From contig MKTZ01000016.1 in NCBI GenBank assembly GCA_001898505.1, positions 451,809-515,808 of the forward strand: a DNA stretch of 64,000 bases, in the 5' to 3' direction. A program made the position numbers and the translations under genes. Source of the stretch: Sphingobacteriales bacterium 50-39 (lineage in GTDB: Bacteria > Bacteroidota > Bacteroidia > Chitinophagales > Chitinophagaceae). The notes below the pieces were generated by a model, which saw only the letters and a program-made list of their open reading frames with translations, was not told the DNA's origin and did not search any database. This document shows, piece by piece, positions 1-8,488 of the stretch; position 1 is the first letter of the stretch; the number at the start of each line of letters is the position of its first letter.

Positions 1-1045
1 AGAAGCCATCCGGCGTTGGAAAGCCGGGGAGCCGGCCGCAATACTTACTTATGAAGCGAAGATGAATGTGATCAGAGAACTGTTGACCGACAAGCTTCCG
101 GTGGGCGATCAGTCGCTGATCCTTGACGTTATCGAACAGTCGGAAGTGGTCTATGTGAATCGGTTTATAAAGGAATCGGAAATAAATAGCGGGATATCCT
201 CCTGGTTTGACGAAGCAAATAAGCAGCGATATCAGGCAATAAAGACCGGGCGGGCAAAAGAGAAGGATACTAGCGGGGAGTCGTTCCTGGCTGCGAATAT
301 CAGAGACCTTGTTGACGAAGCCCATGCAAATGCTCTCCTGGCAAAGGGAGCGGCCGGCCGTCATGAATGTATCGGGACGGTACGGAATATTTCTATAGCA
401 AATTTGTACAAACATTTGCCTGACAACGAGCAAAAAAGAATAAAAAAACTGGTTGACAAGGAATGTGCAGCGCAAAATACTATGAAGGATGCGATGACGG
501 GACTGGAAAAGGCAAAATTTGCTGAGAAGGCGGGTACAGCAAAATTTAAGAAGAAAAAGCAGGAAGTGGATCTGAAACTGGATGGAGGGAAAAAAGACGT
601 AAAATACACCGCTGAGGGATATCCTGATACCTTGAAGGACAGTGTTTGGAGCCTTGTGGATACTAATACTAAAGGAAAAGAGGGATGGCATGCATTCGGC
701 CTGGGTATTATGGATAGCTTTCACAGTGTTGTACTCCTTGTCAATGTTCGGCCAGGAGGTCCATTCTTATATTTTGTCGATCAAAACGACCGATCTGGTT
801 CGGCGTCTCCGACCATACCGGGAAGGCTTGCGTCGACCATTCCCGGAACCCAGCAATTCTCTCCGGGGGGCTTGGATGCCTATCTCGAGTATTATGCGCA
901 CATAAATTTCGGGATTTATATTCAGGATCTCATTGATGCAAAAGAAAATGCGGGTAAGAAAGTACAGGAGTCGGACATCTCCAAGATGGAACCAAATACA
1001 CAAATGGATTTGTGGCATTTCACAAAGAACAAGGCAAAAGAGTAA
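1..1045 (+). CDS. eCIS-associated protein, C-terminal part (5' end outside window)
   Basis: The reading frame is open from the first bases of the window, so the first internal ATG at 62 is unlikely to be the true start and this is probably the end of a longer protein. About 347 residues are visible. The middle is charged and lysine-rich, probably helical. The last third carries a compact domain with W-H-A-F-G and F-H-S-V-V blocks followed by a Y-F-V-D-Q strand. From memory, a similar block (GWH-F-G, YHSVTL, WSDQ) recurs at the C-terminus of DUF4157 proteins encoded in eCIS loci; I do not know its activity. It lies 22 bp upstream of the ParA gene and in the same direction as the DUF4157 and AAA+ genes, which supports an eCIS cargo or accessory role. 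The stretch is visibly more AT-rich than the genes that follow, which suggests separate acquisition. Function is inferred from context only. Confidence 0.6.
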   Translation, partial: EAIRRWKAGEPAAILTYEAKMNVIRELLTDKLPVGDQSLILDVIEQSEVVYVNRFIKESEINSGISSWFDEANKQRYQAIKTGRAKEKDTSGESFLAANIRDLVDEAHANALLAKGAAGRHECIGTVRNISIANLYKHLPDNEQKRIKKLVDKECAAQNTMKDAMTGLEKAKFAEKAGTAKFKKKKQEVDLKLDGGKKDVKYTAEGYPDTLKDSVWSLVDTNTKGKEGWHAFGLGIMDSFHSVVLLVNVRPGGPFLYFVDQNDRSGSASPTIPGRLASTIPGTQQFSPGGLDAYLEYYAHINFGIYIQDLIDAKENAGKKVQESDISKMEPNTQMDLWHFTKNKAKE

Positions 1046-1067
1046 GATACTAATAAAGCATAAGCCC

Positions 1068-1862
1068 ATGCCCATCATTTCTATCGCCATCCAAAAAGGA
1101 GGCTCCGGCAAGACCACCACTACCCTTAATCTCGCCGCCGCGCTCCAACGTCAGGGAAAAAATGTACTCTTGTTCGATGCCGACCCACAGGCAAGCCTGT
1201 CGGAAGCCCTGGGTGTGCGGGACGAACCCGAAAACAACCTCTTCACCGAACTGACCCGCGAGATAAAGGGCCAGGGAGGCGATCTTCAACGCGTGATCAT
1301 CCCGACAAAGTCCGGCCTACCCCTGATCCCCTCCTCCATCGAGCTCGCTGGCGCCGAACTCGAACTGGTAAGCGTATACGGCCGGGAACAGGTCTTCACC
1401 TGGATGCTGGATAAGCTCGCCGGTAAATATGACTTCATCCTGATCGACTGCCCGCCGGCGATTGGCATGCTCACCGTCAACGCCCTCGTTGCCAGCGATT
1501 TCATTCTCATGCCCTTGCAGGCCGAGTTCCTGCCCTTGAAAGGATTGCGTAGCTTTATGCATCATTTCAACGCCGTCCACAAACTCAACCGCAAGCTGGA
1601 GATTCTTGGCTTCGTATTGACCCGATACGATCAACGCAAGATCATGAATCGCGAGATCTTCCAGTTGCTCGAACAGGAGTTTGGCGAAAAGATGTTCCAA
1701 ACGCGTATCCGGAGCAGCATCCAACTGGCCAAGGCGCAACAGGAAGGAACCGATATTTTCCACTACGATCCGCATTCCCATGGAGCCGACGATTATGCGG
1801 CCCTCGCCGCCGAATTACTCACCAGATTGGAAGCAGTCACCGCAGCTCAAGCCGCCGTATAG
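1068..1862 (+). CDS. ParA/MinD-family ATPase
   Basis: A 264-aa protein with the deviant Walker A motif KGGSGKTT (residues 10-17, signature Lys10), a FDADPQ switch near residue 40, and a Walker B-like strand LIDCPPAIG. Length and motif order are those of Soj/ParA ATPases, which dimerise on ATP and position DNA or large protein cargo. I chose ATG 1068 because the Walker A lysine then sits at the usual distance from the N-terminus; the frame is open further upstream, but that part overlaps the preceding gene and has no ParA similarity. No parB or parS-like gene follows. Instead it is flanked by eCIS-type genes, so a cargo-positioning role for the injection machine or its effectors is possible (inference). 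It could also be an orphan ParA. Confidence 0.9.
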   Translation: MPIISIAIQKGGSGKTTTTLNLAAALQRQGKNVLLFDADPQASLSEALGVRDEPENNLFTELTREIKGQGGDLQRVIIPTKSGLPLIPSSIELAGAELELVSVYGREQVFTWMLDKLAGKYDFILIDCPPAIGMLTVNALVASDFILMPLQAEFLPLKGLRSFMHHFNAVHKLNRKLEILGFVLTRYDQRKIMNREIFQLLEQEFGEKMFQTRIRSSIQLAKAQQEGTDIFHYDPHSHGADDYAALAAELLTRLEAVTAAQAAV

Positions 1863-1883
1863 TAAACATTAAAAACACAAGCC

Positions 1884-3017
1884 ATGTCTTACAGAGCCAG
1901 GGTGTATCGTAAAAGAAATCCGTCATCACCGGAGGAGACGAAGGAAAAACCCTTTTTCTCCAGCCGGCGGGAGCACCGTTTGCCCGGAACCCGCGGTGGA
2001 TTTTTTCAAGCGAAACTGGAGGTAAATGCCCCCGGCGACAAGCACGAACAAGAAGCCGACGCGGTGGCCCGTAGCGTCGTGAACGAACCTGACAAGGAAA
2101 AAAATAAGGTGCAACGCCGGGAGATCACCGCCATCCAGCGGCTGGCAACTCCGGAGGAAGACGAAAAACTGGGCACCAATGACGCCAGAATGCGCCGGGA
2201 CCGGGATATCCAGAAAAAACCCGAATCCACCGGGACATCCGCCAGCCCGGCCGCCAGTTCGAAGATCGAAGGTTCCAGTGGCAAAGGAAAGCCCCTCCCG
2301 GCGAAAACCCTTCGCGAAATGAACTCCTCCTTCGGTGTCGATTTCAGCACCGTCCACATTCACGATAACAACGAGTCCGCGGACCTGAACAAAGAGCTCC
2401 ACGCGCAGGCATTTACCCATGGCGAGGATATTTATTTCAATGAAGGAAAGTTCGATCCGGACAGCCACGCGGGAAAGTTCCTGCTTGCCCACGAATTGAC
2501 CCATGTTATCCAGCAGTCCGATAAGCCGAAGCTACAACGGGACGCCGACCCATCTACGGATCAGGCGAACGATGCGGTCTTGCGACAGATGGCTCAACGC
2601 CCCGTTCTTGCCCTCCGGAAATGGCAGACCCTGGGGCAATCGGACCAGGACAAGATAAAGTACAATATGATCCTTATGTACGGCCCTCCTTATACCAGTG
2701 AGTTCCTTTTATATGCCCAGGGGACCAAAACCCCTAAACTCGGCCCGCCGGGCGTGCTAAAAGGATTCGGTTTTACGCCGAAATATATGTATGAACACGG
2801 ATTTCGAAATGCCTATGGCGATCTATGGGTCCACCCTTCCGGCGAGGAGATCACCCTTCTGCCGCCAAACCAGCAGCCCCAGCAGGATTGTACCAACAAC
2901 TGCCTGACGGACTCGGACGATGAGGATGGATGCAGGGCTTGTTGCGCAGATAAATTCCCGGAGGAGGGTTCCGATTGCCGCAAGACCTGCGACGCCAGTT
3001 GTAATGACAAGTTATAA
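1884..3017 (+). CDS. DUF4157 (eCIS-core) protein with Cys-rich C-terminal tail
   Basis: A 377-aa protein. Residues 51-59 (GDKHEQEAD) form the linker motif that typically precedes DUF4157. The DUF4157 core spans about 135-213 and contains the zinc-protease-like HELTH motif at 203-207. DUF4157 is the domain named eCIS core because it marks proteins of extracellular contractile injection system loci. The region 60-135 is charged and low-complexity. Beyond about residue 220 the sequence is unlike the core and ends in a tail with eight cysteines between 336 and 373, including one CC pair; a metal-binding or disulfide-stabilised effector tip is possible. No signal peptide is present, as expected for cargo loaded in the cytoplasm. 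The gene sits 21 bp after parA and 11 bp before the AAA+ gene, so an operon is likely. Family assignment is firm; effector function is inference. Confidence 0.88.
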   Translation: MSYRARVYRKRNPSSPEETKEKPFFSSRREHRLPGTRGGFFQAKLEVNAPGDKHEQEADAVARSVVNEPDKEKNKVQRREITAIQRLATPEEDEKLGTNDARMRRDRDIQKKPESTGTSASPAASSKIEGSSGKGKPLPAKTLREMNSSFGVDFSTVHIHDNNESADLNKELHAQAFTHGEDIYFNEGKFDPDSHAGKFLLAHELTHVIQQSDKPKLQRDADPSTDQANDAVLRQMAQRPVLALRKWQTLGQSDQDKIKYNMILMYGPPYTSEFLLYAQGTKTPKLGPPGVLKGFGFTPKYMYEHGFRNAYGDLWVHPSGEEITLLPPNQQPQQDCTNNCLTDSDDEDGCRACCADKFPEEGSDCRKTCDASCNDKL

Positions 3018-3028
3018 AACAACATTAT

Positions 3029-4435
3029 ATGGAGACCTCAACGGAATATAACAACCAGGGACATGCGAACCTATCACCGGAGTTCCAGTATCTCAGCGAC
3101 CTCATCGCCTACCGTCTCGGTACAGCCGGAAGACCGCCATTCCGGCCGGTCAAAGATTGGTATCTGCCGCTAAAGAAATTTCTCATCGATCATAAATTGG
3201 ATAAGAATGAGGACATCGCGACATTACTGCTCGTAGCCCTGGCACCGCATGCCGTCCCGGAACTCTTCGATCGAACCATCCAGGAAAAAATTAACGCCTC
3301 CGGCGACTTCCCCGAAATAGGCGGCGTCCGCGGCAAGAACTTCCGGGGGTTCCTTCCCACCGGCCAGACAGCCGTCTTTCTATTGGCCGGCGACGACTGG
3401 CGGCGCCGCGCCGAAGTAGAAAAGCTGTTCTGGTCCAACCAATTCCTCGCGGAAAAGAAGGTCCTTTGGCTCGAAGAACTTCCCCAAGGCGAACCGGTGA
3501 TGAGCGGTAAGATCATCGTGGCCCTCGATTATATCGACCTCTTCCTCTTCGGATCGGCCGCCCCACCCCATTTCAGCACCTCCTTCCCGGCAAAGAAGAT
3601 CACCACGGAACTTACTTCCGATGACATCATGATGAACAAAGAGGTCAAACGGCACTATAAGAACCTGAAAGAATGGCTCGAATACAACCCCGAACTGATG
3701 GATACCTGGGGCATGAAAAAGCGCCTCCGTCAGGGCTACCGGGTCCTTTTCTACGGTCCGCCGGGCACGGGTAAGACGTTGACGGCAAACGTGCTGGGAA
3801 ACGAGACCGGCAAAGATGTATACAAGATCGATCTCTCCATGGTAGTCTCGAAATTCATCGGCGAGACGGAAAAGAATCTCGAACTCCTATTCGCCCGGGC
3901 CGAAGACAAGGACTGGATCCTTTTCTTCGACGAGGCAGACGCCATATTCGGGAAACGGACAAGCGTACGCGACGCCCATGACAAATACGCCAACCAGGAA
4001 GTGTCTTACCTATTGCAGCGGATAGAGGACTTCAACGGACTGGTGATCCTGGCGACAAATATGAAGACCAATATCGACGAGGCGTTCATCCGTCGCTTTA
4101 ATGACATCGTCCGCTTCTCGATCCCTGCAGAGGACGAACGGAAAGAGATCTGGGAAAAATCGTTCCCCGACGACGCCGACTATAATGATATACCCAACCA
4201 GGTCCGAAAGTATGAGCTCACGGGTGGGAACATCATCAACGTCGTCCAGTTCGCAGGTATCCAGGCGCTAAGGAGGAGGCATGAAATGATTGATCACAAT
4301 GAGCAGATCATCGCATCCGGTTGTGGCGGCAAGCTCGAACCCGTGGATCCCAATAAAATAAAATTCTTTCTCGACGACGTGGTCGAAGGCATCAAGCGCG
4401 AGATGATCAAGGAAGGCCGGCCGTTGATAACGTAA
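3029..4435 (+). CDS. AAA+ ATPase of eCIS type (Afp15-like)
   Basis: A 468-aa protein with an N-terminal region of about 200 residues specific to this family, then an AAA+ module: Walker A GPPGTGKT (243-250), Walker B ILFFDEAD (297-304), and a downstream ATNMKTNIDEAFIRRF stretch holding sensor 1 and the arginine-finger region. AAA+ ATPases of this architecture close eCIS loci such as Afp, PVC and MAC, where Afp15 is thought to act in assembly or disassembly of the sheath or particle. The gene is the last of four co-directional genes and is followed by a strand change, consistent with the end of the eCIS operon. A general CDC48-like AAA+ ATPase would be the alternative, but the adjacent DUF4157 gene favours the eCIS assignment. 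Confidence 0.85.
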   Translation: METSTEYNNQGHANLSPEFQYLSDLIAYRLGTAGRPPFRPVKDWYLPLKKFLIDHKLDKNEDIATLLLVALAPHAVPELFDRTIQEKINASGDFPEIGGVRGKNFRGFLPTGQTAVFLLAGDDWRRRAEVEKLFWSNQFLAEKKVLWLEELPQGEPVMSGKIIVALDYIDLFLFGSAAPPHFSTSFPAKKITTELTSDDIMMNKEVKRHYKNLKEWLEYNPELMDTWGMKKRLRQGYRVLFYGPPGTGKTLTANVLGNETGKDVYKIDLSMVVSKFIGETEKNLELLFARAEDKDWILFFDEADAIFGKRTSVRDAHDKYANQEVSYLLQRIEDFNGLVILATNMKTNIDEAFIRRFNDIVRFSIPAEDERKEIWEKSFPDDADYNDIPNQVRKYELTGGNIINVVQFAGIQALRRRHEMIDHNEQIIASGCGGKLEPVDPNKIKFFLDDVVEGIKREMIKEGRPLIT

Positions 4436-4542
4436 GGATCAAGGTTGACTTTAGGACAAGATCATATTTCATTGACCAATATTGCCCGGCACAAAGTTTG
4501 TGACGCTGACGGAGATACCGGGGGAACTTATGCGCATGAGGA

Positions 4543-5013
4543 TCAGCCAAGCCTGGTTACCGCCAATATGACGACCGTCAGGAACAAAAAAAGCTGAATG
4601 GCATAAAAGGTACGCAGGTTGGCGATGGGTTGCCGGAGTTGTCGGTGGATTTGGCCATCCGGCGCACTAAGGATCTGCTTTATTTTTTGCTCCTGTCGGG
4701 CACCGAACAGGAAGCCATTCAAGGGTAACGTTGCAACTACTCCCATTTTGACCTGAAACCACAGCTGACCGTAGGCGTGGGTGAGAAGAAGGAGACCCAC
4801 GCCGGAGGAGACTAATAGTATTCCGCCCAAAATCAGGAGGCCGGATAAACCCGACACCATTTTAAAGTCATGACTGACTTCGTCTATGTTTCCGGTCATA
4901 GACTTCGCAAGCCTTTTAAAGGAGACGAAGCTTACGGCCGTCGTTCCAGCCATAAGGGTAAGACCTGCGAGATGGAAAACCAGCAAAAGTTGTAGTAGTC
5001 GAAGAGAGTTCAT
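4543..5013 (-). CDS. Small multi-pass membrane protein
   Basis: 156 aa from ATG 5013. Four hydrophobic segments can be seen: an N-terminal one starting LLQLLLVFHLAGL, one around GLLILGGILLVSSGVGLLLL, one around VVATLPLNGFLF, and a C-terminal IQLFLFLTVVILAV. The loop between segments 3 and 4 is polar (QEQKIKQIL). I do not recognise a named family with confidence; similar small predicted membrane proteins are common in Bacteroidota. A 6-bp inverted repeat lies immediately upstream of the start, and a Crp/Fnr-type regulator gene lies upstream on the same strand with a 68-bp gap, so co-transcription or direct regulation is plausible. Confidence 0.7.
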   Translation of the reverse strand: MNSLRLLQLLLVFHLAGLTLMAGTTAVSFVSFKRLAKSMTGNIDEVSHDFKMVSGLSGLLILGGILLVSSGVGLLLLTHAYGQLWFQVKMGVVATLPLNGFLFGARQEQKIKQILSAPDGQIHRQLRQPIANLRTFYAIQLFLFLTVVILAVTRLG

Positions 5014-5017
5014 GATT

Positions 5018-5036
5018 GTTGTCGTTTTTTGACAAC
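5018..5036 (-). promoter_or_regulatory. Inverted repeat GTTGTC-N7-GACAAC upstream of membrane gene
   Basis: GTTGTC at 5018-5023 and GACAAC at 5031-5036 form a perfect dyad with a 7-bp spacer, starting 5 bp upstream of the ATG at 5013. The geometry resembles a binding site for a dimeric regulator such as the Crp/Fnr protein encoded just upstream, but it could also form a small hairpin over the translation start. No experimental support; short dyads also occur by chance. Confidence 0.35.
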
Positions 5037-5081
5037 ACAAAATTCCGCAAGCTCCAGGTCTTTTTCATGCACCCAGGTTAA

Positions 5082-5657
5082 TTATTTGCTGCTGGAAAGA
5101 CGCTTTCGAATGCGGCTTAAGGATTGTGGCTTAACCCCTACATACGAAGCGATATAGTATTGGGGGATTCGCTGAACGATAGCGGGATAATCAAGCAAAA
5201 ACTTCTGGTAACGCACTTCGGGAGCATCGGTGTAAAAGGATGCTATCTGGGCAATGGCACTCACAAAAACGGTTTCAATGGCCAAACGGCCAAATCGTTC
5301 CCCGAACTTAACTTCCTTATAGAACTGCTGTATGCCTTCGAAAGTGATCATCCATACCGAACAGTCTTCCAATGCCTGGATATTGATCGTGGAAGGCCCC
5401 TGTGGTAAGAAGCTCGTATAGACGCATACGAATTCGCCTTCCTTATTGAAATAATTGGTTTGCTCCTCGCCGTCCTTATTTATGTAGTATCGTACCAGGC
5501 CGGATTCTATAAAGAAGATGTTGCGACATATTTCGCCCTCGGCGAGCAAGTGGTCTCCCTTTTTATATTTTTTTTGATAAAACAGTCGCTGTGCTACCAT
5601 TTCGTCCGCCGATGAAAAAGGGATGTACTTCCGGATTGTTTGAATAAGTAACTCCAA
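5082..5657 (-). CDS. Crp/Fnr-family transcriptional regulator
   Basis: 191 aa with an N-terminal cyclic-nucleotide-binding-like beta-roll (about 20-115, including the GDHLLAEGE turn and ESGLVRYYI strand) and a short C-terminal helix-turn-helix (IASYVGVKPQSLSRIRKRL). This layout is the common Bacteroidota type in which the sensory domain is retained but the usual cAMP-contacting arginine/serine block is not obvious, so the ligand is unknown. It precedes the small membrane protein gene on the same strand. Target genes cannot be read from the sequence; the dyad at 5018-5036 is a candidate site. Confidence 0.85.
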   Translation of the reverse strand: MELLIQTIRKYIPFSSADEMVAQRLFYQKKYKKGDHLLAEGEICRNIFFIESGLVRYYINKDGEEQTNYFNKEGEFVCVYTSFLPQGPSTINIQALEDCSVWMITFEGIQQFYKEVKFGERFGRLAIETVFVSAIAQIASFYTDAPEVRYQKFLLDYPAIVQRIPQYYIASYVGVKPQSLSRIRKRLSSSK

Positions 5658-5780
5658 GTCTGCAAATTAAGGAATGTCTGGTAGATCAGGAAATAGGCTT
5701 TTATGCATGCAACGGCTATTGCGCCTAAAATCGCACGATCACACGTACACGCCAGGCTTTTTATTATTTTCAGCGCGAAA

Positions 5781-6209
5781 TTAAAACAGGTCTGCGATAT
5801 CCTCCGTATATTTAAAATTGCTAATCGTCCAGTAGCTGCCATTGTTATATAAAATAAAGACGAGTTTTAGAAAGTACTTTTCGTACTTAACTAAATAGAC
5901 CAGTCTGATCAATGAATTTTTAACGTCTTTTTCCGATATTTCTTCGTATGACAAAGCCTTACCGTAGTAAGAATTAATACTGGTCATTTGTTCCTTTACT
6001 TTCTTTACTAATGTATCGATCTTGTAGTCTTCTATGGCCGAATATGATCTTAAATTCCGGAAAGCATTTTCATATTTACTGGCTTTAAATGCATCCATAA
6101 AACGCATACAAGCAGCGAAAATTTCCTGTTTGCTCTGAGGGTGGTATTGTTGTCCAAAAGAGAATTTCGAGGCGGATATTATCACCAAAAACAGAAATAT
6201 CTTTTGCAT
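5781..6209 (-). CDS. Secreted protein of unknown function
   Basis: 142 aa with a clear signal peptide (MQKIFLFLVIISASKFSFGQ, cleavage after the FGQ region) followed by an alpha-plus-beta domain rich in Lys, Tyr and Glu. The fold pattern, helix-rich first half with ACMRFMDAFKASKYENAF and a final beta pair ending NNGSYWTISNFKY, resembles small NTF2-like periplasmic domains such as DUF3887/DUF4019, but I cannot assign a family. It is divergent from the nfeD gene. The coding sequence is more AT-rich than its neighbours. Confidence 0.65.
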   Translation of the reverse strand: MQKIFLFLVIISASKFSFGQQYHPQSKQEIFAACMRFMDAFKASKYENAFRNLRSYSAIEDYKIDTLVKKVKEQMTSINSYYGKALSYEEISEKDVKNSLIRLVYLVKYEKYFLKLVFILYNNGSYWTISNFKYTEDIADLF

Positions 6210-6261
6210 GGCCGGCGGGGTTTATTGGGTTTATAGCATAAATATATATAATCAAAAAAAT

Positions 6262-6324
6262 AAAGGCAAGCCCTGATCCGGGGCAGAAAAAATATGGCTG
6301 ACGCTGGCAGCAGCCTGCCTTTTT
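6262..6324 (+). ncRNA. Candidate structured leader or attenuator upstream of nfeD
   Basis: In the gap between divergent genes, AAAGGCA (6262-6268) pairs with TGCCTTT (6316-6322). It encloses two further hairpins: GCCC/GGGC (6270-6273 with 6281-6284) and GGCTG/CAGCC (6296-6300 with 6311-6315), giving a three-way junction. The 3' part can instead fold as GGCAG-CAGC-CTGCC (6306-6319) followed by TTTTT (6320-6324), which looks like a short intrinsic terminator. The two folds are mutually exclusive, as in attenuators. It lies 69 bp upstream of the nfeD start. No known riboswitch family is recognised; short stems make chance pairing possible. Confidence 0.35.
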
Positions 6325-6379
6325 CCAGTTATAGCAAAATTCAGTAACTTACAGAAGGCCCCATTCTCTTACGGAGCCC

Positions 6380-6387
6380 AAGGAGGT
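6380..6387 (+). promoter_or_regulatory. Strong Shine-Dalgarno of nfeD
   Basis: AAGGAGGT lies 5 nt before ATG 6393. It is complementary to eight bases of the usual 16S rRNA 3' tail. Bacteroidota genes rarely use Shine-Dalgarno sequences, and most other starts in this window have none, so this site is unusual and fixes the start codon. Confidence 0.7.
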
Positions 6388-6392
6388 ACTAC

Positions 6393-7673
6393 ATGAACCG
6401 CAGGCTGATATTTTCCTCCCTATGTTGCTTCCTGCCGCTGGCGTCGCTCGCACAGCCTATAATTGCCTTAAGGATCAACGGTACCATCAACCCCGTAGTG
6501 GCGGACTATATCCACCGAGGTATTGAAAAGGCCCGTAGCGAAAGGGCCGAATGCCTTCTGATCGAATTGAATACACCCGGAGGGTTATTGAAATCTACCC
6601 GAGTCATCGTGGGTGACCTGCTTGCCAGTCCTGTGCCGGTAGTGGTATTTGTATCTCCTGCCGGGGCGCAGGCGGGTTCGGCCGGGGTTTTTATTACACT
6701 ATCCGCGGACATCGCAGCCATGGCGCCGGGGACCAACCTGGGGGCAGCTCATCCTGTCGGCGGGCAGGAACAGCCGGATTCGATCATGAATGAAAAAATA
6801 ACGAATGATGCAGCAGCCTTTATCCGGAGCATTGCGGCAAAGCGGCATCGCGATATCCAATGGGCCGAGACCGCTGTACGTAATAGTGTGTCGGTGTCCG
6901 AGAACGAGGCGTTGACGACGAAAGTGATCGATCTGATAGCCCGTAACAGGGACGATCTGCTGCAAAAGATAGACGGCAGACGCATTGAATTGGAGAGTGG
7001 GGACCGGACATTACATACCCGGGGCGCTCCTCTCATTTTTCTGGAGATGGGGTTTGTCGAAAAGATACTGAACATTATCAGCGACCCTACCGTTGCCTAT
7101 ATTCTGATGATGTTAGGGATATACGGATTATTGTTTGAGCTATACAATCCGGGTTCGATCTTCCCGGGCATCGTAGGCGTGATCTCCCTGGTGCTGGCCT
7201 TTTATTCTTTTCATATGCTGCCGGTGAATTACGCGGGGCTTTCGCTCATCGTTTTCGGCATTATCCTTTTCCTGTTGGAAATAAAGATAGTAAGCCATGG
7301 GTTGTTAGGCATAGGCGGCGCTGTTTCGCTTTTGATGGGATCGCTGATGCTGATCCACACGAGCTCGACCCTTGAATTCGTACGGATATCCCGGGCTGTC
7401 ATCTTTGCTTCCGTTGCCTTGTCTGCCTTTTTTTTCCTGGGAGTAATTGCTATGGGGTTGAAAGCACAGCGCCTGAAGCCTGTCACCGGTGCGGAGGGGA
7501 TAATAGGCGCCACTGGCATCACGCTCGAAACGCTGGCTCCGGCGGGAACCGTCCAGGTGCGTGGAGAGATCTGGCGGGCGACCACGATGGAAGGTGATAT
7601 CACGAAAGGAGAGAAAGTGGAGGTGGTAGGTCTGGACAACCTCACCCTACGGGTCCGGTCAATAACAATGTAA
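6393..7673 (+). CDS. nfeD: NfeD-family membrane-bound ClpP-class serine protease
   Basis: 426 aa: signal peptide (to about residue 20), a ClpP/SppA-like protease domain (about 22-215), several membrane segments (about 235-355), and a C-terminal OB-fold NfeD domain (about 365-426). The nucleophile serine is probably Ser96 in AGSAGVF and the base Lys135 in MNEKITND, matching the Ser-Lys dyad of archaeal PH1510. Such proteases cleave stomatin-like partners near their hydrophobic C-termini. The slipin gene follows after 8 bp, the classical nfeD-stomatin operon. The product acts at the cytoplasmic membrane. Start supported by the Shine-Dalgarno at 6380-6387. Confidence 0.93.
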   Translation: MNRRLIFSSLCCFLPLASLAQPIIALRINGTINPVVADYIHRGIEKARSERAECLLIELNTPGGLLKSTRVIVGDLLASPVPVVVFVSPAGAQAGSAGVFITLSADIAAMAPGTNLGAAHPVGGQEQPDSIMNEKITNDAAAFIRSIAAKRHRDIQWAETAVRNSVSVSENEALTTKVIDLIARNRDDLLQKIDGRRIELESGDRTLHTRGAPLIFLEMGFVEKILNIISDPTVAYILMMLGIYGLLFELYNPGSIFPGIVGVISLVLAFYSFHMLPVNYAGLSLIVFGIILFLLEIKIVSHGLLGIGGAVSLLMGSLMLIHTSSTLEFVRISRAVIFASVALSAFFFLGVIAMGLKAQRLKPVTGAEGIIGATGITLETLAPAGTVQVRGEIWRATTMEGDITKGEKVEVVGLDNLTLRVRSITM

Positions 7674-7681
7674 CTGATAAT

Positions 7682-8449
7682 TTGTTTATGGAACAAGTTC
7701 CCGTCATAAGTATCGTCATTATCGTCTTTGCCCTGATAGTACTGGCGAACGCCATCCGCATCCTGCGTGAGTACGAAAGAGGCGTAGTTTTCCGGCTGGG
7801 CCGCCTGATGAATGTCCGCGGGCCCGGGCTGGTCATTCTGATCCCCATCATCGACAAGATGGTAAAAGTCAGTTTGCGCACATTGGTATTGGACGTCCCC
7901 CCCCAGGACGTCATCACGCAGGATAATGTTTCCATCAAGGTAAACGCCGTTGTCTACTTCCGGGTGATCCAGCCGCAAAAATCCATCGTGGAAGTAGAGA
8001 ACTATCTCACTGCCACTTCCCAGCTTTCACAGACCACGCTCCGCAGTGTACTGGGACAGTCCGATCTCGACGACCTGCTCTCCCAGCGGGAGAAGATCAA
8101 CCAGCGGTTGCAACAGATCATCGATGCGCATACCGAACCGTGGGGGATAAAAGTATCCAATGTAGAAGTAAAGCAGATCGACCTGCCCCAGGAAATGCAA
8201 CGGGCGATGGCCAAGCAGGCGGAAGCCGAACGCGAACGCCGAAGTAAAGTGATTGCCGCCGAAGGCGAATTCCAGGCATCGCAACGTCTGGCCGATGCGG
8301 CAAAAGTGCTGAGCGAACAGCCTAGCGCCCTTACCCTGCGGTATCTTCAAACCTTGCGTGAGATCGCGACGGAGAAGAACTCCACAACTATTTTTCCCGT
8401 CCCTATCGACTTGCTGAAACCTTTCCTGGAAGGACGGAAGGAGCAGTAA
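7682..8449 (+). CDS. Slipin (SPFH/stomatin-family membrane scaffold protein)
   Basis: 255 aa with an N-terminal membrane segment ([20 protein letters not shown]) and the stomatin signature [13 protein letters not shown], followed by the SPFH domain and a coiled-coil with [17 protein letters not shown]. The C-terminal part ([30 protein letters not shown]) is typical of slipins. These proteins oligomerise on the inner face of the membrane, organise membrane microdomains, and are partners and substrates of NfeD proteases. The 8-bp spacing to nfeD indicates one operon. Confidence 0.95.
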   Translation: MFMEQVPVISIVIIVFALIVLANAIRILREYERGVVFRLGRLMNVRGPGLVILIPIIDKMVKVSLRTLVLDVPPQDVITQDNVSIKVNAVVYFRVIQPQKSIVEVENYLTATSQLSQTTLRSVLGQSDLDDLLSQREKINQRLQQIIDAHTEPWGIKVSNVEVKQIDLPQEMQRAMAKQAEAERERRSKVIAAEGEFQASQRLADAAKVLSEQPSALTLRYLQTLREIATEKNSTTIFPVPIDLLKPFLEGRKEQ

Positions 8450-8488
8450 ACGGGCAATGCGTTAAGTTGCAAGGCAATTCCAGGGTGA

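Noticed and set aside
933..1067. N-terminal extension of the ParA frame
   Set aside because: Overlaps the end of the preceding gene, is rich in Arg/Lys and unlike ParA; ATG 1068 gives a normal N-terminus.
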